Source: Lentzea sp. NEAU-D7
GTDB lineage: Bacteria > Actinomycetota > Actinomycetes > Mycobacteriales > Pseudonocardiaceae
Assembly: GCF_026242055.1 (NCBI RefSeq)
Contig: NZ_JAPJDL010000037.1
Coordinates: 1 to 64,000, forward strand
Direction of reading: 5' to 3'
DNA: 64,000 nt
The notes under the pieces are model-generated. The model worked only from the letters and a program-made list of their open reading frames with translations, was not told where the DNA came from and did not search any database. How positions within the stretch are numbered: position 1 is the stretch's first letter; every line of letters starts with the position of its first letter. The position numbers and the translations under genes are program-made. Shown piece by piece: positions 61,972-64,000 of this stretch.

Positions 61972-62640
61972 TTAAGCCCTATTGGCCTGCACGTACTCGA
62001 TGAGTCCCAGGTAGTAGTCGTCATGCCGCTCGGCCCGCTGGAGCACGAACGCCGGATGTTTCCGAATCGTCTGGATCATGTCGTCCAGCCGGATCAGCAC
62101 GTGCTCGGCCACGTACTCGATCCCGTACGTCTCGCAGAACAGCCGGGTGCGCCGTTCGCGGTCGTCCGGCAGCGCGAGCACGAACTGGACGACCGCCCAG
62201 CTGACGTCCCACCAGCGAGGACCCGGATGCGCGCCGTCCCAGTCGAACACCCCGGTCGGACGCCCGTCCGCGAACACGATGTTGTACGGCGCGAAATCAC
62301 CGTGCAACACCACCTCGACGGGCTCCCTGGCAGCGAACTGCCACCCGTTCAGCTCGCCAACAAGCGGGGCCGTGGCGTCGTGCAGCCGCCGCAGCAGCAG
62401 CGCTGACTCGATCAACGCCTCGTCACTCGTCGGGGGCACGTGGCCAACGTCACCGGGCAGGTAGCTGAGCAGTTCGTGCTCGGCGTCGAGCCCGAGCGGA
62501 ACCGGCGCGATCCCCAGAGGCGCCAAGCGCCGCAACAACTCGTGCACCCGCGGTGCCCACGGCCCGGCCGGTCGTCGCACCGCGTCACCCACCCTGAACA
62601 CCTGGTTCAGCCCGCCACCGGTCAGCAGTTCACCGTCCAC
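61972..62640 (-). CDS. Aminoglycoside phosphotransferase-family kinase
   Basis: A 222-aa small APH/choline-kinase-like protein: truncated N-lobe, catalytic HGDFAPYN and metal-binding FDWDGAHPG. Substrate unknown; many such proteins are not resistance enzymes. The GTG at 62640 is preferred (AAGGA eight bases upstream, and it leaves 19 bases to guaA). In-frame GTG/TTG starts at 62670-62676 would overlap guaA on the other strand. Adjacent to the aldehyde dehydrogenase on the same strand. Confidence 0.83.
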   Translation of the reverse strand: MDGELLTGGGLNQVFRVGDAVRRPAGPWAPRVHELLRRLAPLGIAPVPLGLDAEHELLSYLPGDVGHVPPTSDEALIESALLLRRLHDATAPLVGELNGWQFAAREPVEVVLHGDFAPYNIVFADGRPTGVFDWDGAHPGPRWWDVSWAVVQFVLALPDDRERRTRLFCETYGIEYVAEHVLIRLDDMIQTIRKHPAFVLQRAERHDDYYLGLIEYVQANRA

Positions 62641-62659
62641 GCATGAGATCCTTGGCGGC

Positions 62660-64000
62660 GTGTCCGACACCAGCAACCGCCCTGTTCTCGTCGTCGACTT
62701 CGGCGCCCAGTACGCGCAGCTGATCGCCCGCCGCGTCCGCGAGGCCCAGGTCTACTCCGAGGTCGTTCCGCACACCGCGTCCGTCAGCGAGATCCTCGAC
62801 AAGAACCCGCTGGCCATCGTGCTGTCCGGTGGCCCGTCGAGCGTGTACGAGGAGAACGCCCCGCAGGTCGACCCGAAGCTGTTCGAGACCGGCGTCCCGG
62901 TCTTCGGCATCTGCTACGGCTTCCAGGCGATGGCACGCGCACTCGGCGGCGCGGTTGAACAGACCGGCACCCGCGAGTACGGCCGCACGGACCTGAGCGT
63001 GCCGACCGAGGGCGGCGCGCTGCACCAGGAGCTCCCCGCGAGCCACCCGGTGTGGATGAGCCACGGCGACGCCGTCACCAAGGCGCCCGAGGGCTTCACC
63101 GTCACCGCGACCAGCGAGGGCGCGCCGGTCGCCGCGTTCGAGGACACCGAGCGCCGCTTCGCCGGCGTGCAGTACCACCCCGAGGTGCACCACTCGCCGC
63201 ACGGCCAGGAGGTGCTGCGCCGGTTCCTGCACGAGATCGCGGGCATCCGTCCGCAGTGGACCACGTCGTCCATCGTGGACGAGCAGGTCTCGCGGATCCG
63301 CGAGCAGATCGGTGACGGCAAGGCGATCTGCGGCCTGTCCGGCGGCGTCGACTCCGCCGTCGCGGCCGCTCTGGTCCAGCGCGCCATCGGCGACCGCCTC
63401 ACGTGCGTCTTCGTCGACCACGGCCTGCTGCGCTCCGGCGAGCGCGCCCAGGTCGAGCGCGACTACGTGGCCGCCACGGGCATCCGCCTGGTCACCGTCG
63501 ACGCGCGCGAGCGGTTCCTGAACGCGCTGGCCGGCGTCACGGACCCGGAGGAGAAGCGCAAGATCATCGGCCGCGAGTTCATCCGCGTGTTCGAGCAGGC
63601 CGAGCGCGACCTCAAGGCCGAGGGCGACTACAAGTTCCTGGTCCAGGGCACGCTCTACCCGGACGTCGTCGAGTCCGGCGGCGGCGCGGGCACCGCGAAC
63701 ATCAAGTCGCACCACAACGTCGGCGGCCTGCCGGACGACCTGCAGTTCGAGCTGGTCGAGCCGCTGCGCGCGCTGTTCAAGGACGAGGTCCGCCGCGTCG
63801 GCACCGAGCTCGGCCTGCCCGAGACGATCGTGCAGCGCCAGCCGTTCCCCGGCCCCGGCCTCGGCATCCGCATCATCGGCGAGGTCACCCAGGACCGCCT
63901 CGACACGCTGCGCCAGGCCGACGCCATCGCCCGCGAGGAGCTGACCCTCGCCGGTCTCGACCGGCAGATCTGGCAGTGCCCGGTCGTGCTGCTCGCGGAC
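62660..64000 (+). CDS. guaA: GMP synthase (glutamine-hydrolysing), 3' end outside window
   Basis: 447 codons of GuaA are visible and the frame is open to the last base. Class I amidotransferase domain: Cys85 in GICYGFQ with YHPEVHH supplying His and Glu. Then the ATP pyrophosphatase domain with SGGVDSAV P-loop, and the beginning of the dimerisation domain (PFPGPGLGIRIIGEVT). Converts XMP to GMP, completing the guaB pathway. GTG start at 62660 without ribosome site. Divergent from the phosphotransferase gene by 19 bases. Confidence 0.96.
   Translation, partial: MSDTSNRPVLVVDFGAQYAQLIARRVREAQVYSEVVPHTASVSEILDKNPLAIVLSGGPSSVYEENAPQVDPKLFETGVPVFGICYGFQAMARALGGAVEQTGTREYGRTDLSVPTEGGALHQELPASHPVWMSHGDAVTKAPEGFTVTATSEGAPVAAFEDTERRFAGVQYHPEVHHSPHGQEVLRRFLHEIAGIRPQWTTSSIVDEQVSRIREQIGDGKAICGLSGGVDSAVAAALVQRAIGDRLTCVFVDHGLLRSGERAQVERDYVAATGIRLVTVDARERFLNALAGVTDPEEKRKIIGREFIRVFEQAERDLKAEGDYKFLVQGTLYPDVVESGGGAGTANIKSHHNVGGLPDDLQFELVEPLRALFKDEVRRVGTELGLPETIVQRQPFPGPGLGIRIIGEVTQDRLDTLRQADAIAREELTLAGLDRQIWQCPVVLLAD

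Noticed and set aside
61972..62640. Aminoglycoside resistance gene
   Set aside because: The fold motifs are shared by many small-molecule and protein kinases; nothing shows an antibiotic substrate.

Overview
The window is high-GC actinobacterial DNA (strong G/C third positions, many GTG starts). A type VII secretion locus is joined to rplM-rpsI-glmM. A later block runs groES-groEL, a WhiB3/WhiD regulator, a BldM-type regulator, sigD, its anti-sigma factor, guaB, guaB3 and a ChoD-type oxidase. From memory this order matches Mycobacterium tuberculosis Rv3450c-Rv3409c (ESX-4 to choD), and the Streptomyces whiD-bldM-sigma-guaB neighbourhood. Protein character suggests Pseudonocardiales (a Lentzea/Saccharothrix/Amycolatopsis-like organism), but the genus cannot be fixed from sequence reading alone.

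Layout. 1-1066: gene-free low-complexity DNA with a 125-bp palindrome at the edge. 1067-2629: secreted subtilisin-like protease. 2885-21860: ESX-4-like type VII secretion locus. It contains eccE plus a partner gene, eccB, an EspC-like/WXG substrate pair, mycP, eccD, eccC, an AfsR/SARP regulator, an Hsp70-like Rv3446c relative, a small coiled-coil protein and the esxU/esxT pair. 22116-24693: rplM, rpsI, glmM. 24712-28614: a small membrane protein and a second substrate cassette (EspC-like protein, 914-aa WXG protein with acidic repeats, Pro-rich partner). 28661-35629: hydrolase (-), glmS, nnrD, alr, hydrolase, tsaE. 35693-38396: small secreted Cys/Trp protein, then tsaB-rimI-tsaD. 38433-42600: DPM1-like glycosyltransferase, GtrA protein, PIG-V-like mannosyltransferase, convergent PhoD phosphatase. 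42645-50685: CIRCE-controlled groESL followed by a block of developmental and stress regulators (WhiB, CarH-like MerR, BldM-type, SigD, RsdA). 50828-53525: guaB, guaB3. 53587-64000: accessory genes (tautomerase-like, Phd/RelE toxin-antitoxin, ChoD, degenerate metallo-beta-lactamase, two flavoenzymes, aldehyde dehydrogenase, phosphotransferase) and the start of guaA, which runs off the end.

How the parts fit. The core secretion genes (eccB, C, D, E, mycP) are present. They are flanked by two separate pairs made of a short EspC-like protein and a larger WXG protein whose C-termini share a Gly/Met/Gln motif; these are probably dedicated substrates. A SARP regulator sits inside the locus. Its upstream region holds three copies of a unit combining a stem-loop with direct heptamers at exact 11-bp spacing, the architecture SARPs bind, so this is the strongest candidate for a new regulatory arrangement here. 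The middle of the window carries conserved cell-envelope and t6A genes (glmM, glmS, alr, tsaBDE). The right half places a probable B12-binding regulator beside whiD/bldM/sigD-type regulators. Several genes lack a Shine-Dalgarno sequence but have a TANNNT -10 box 6-8 bases before the start codon, suggesting leaderless mRNAs.
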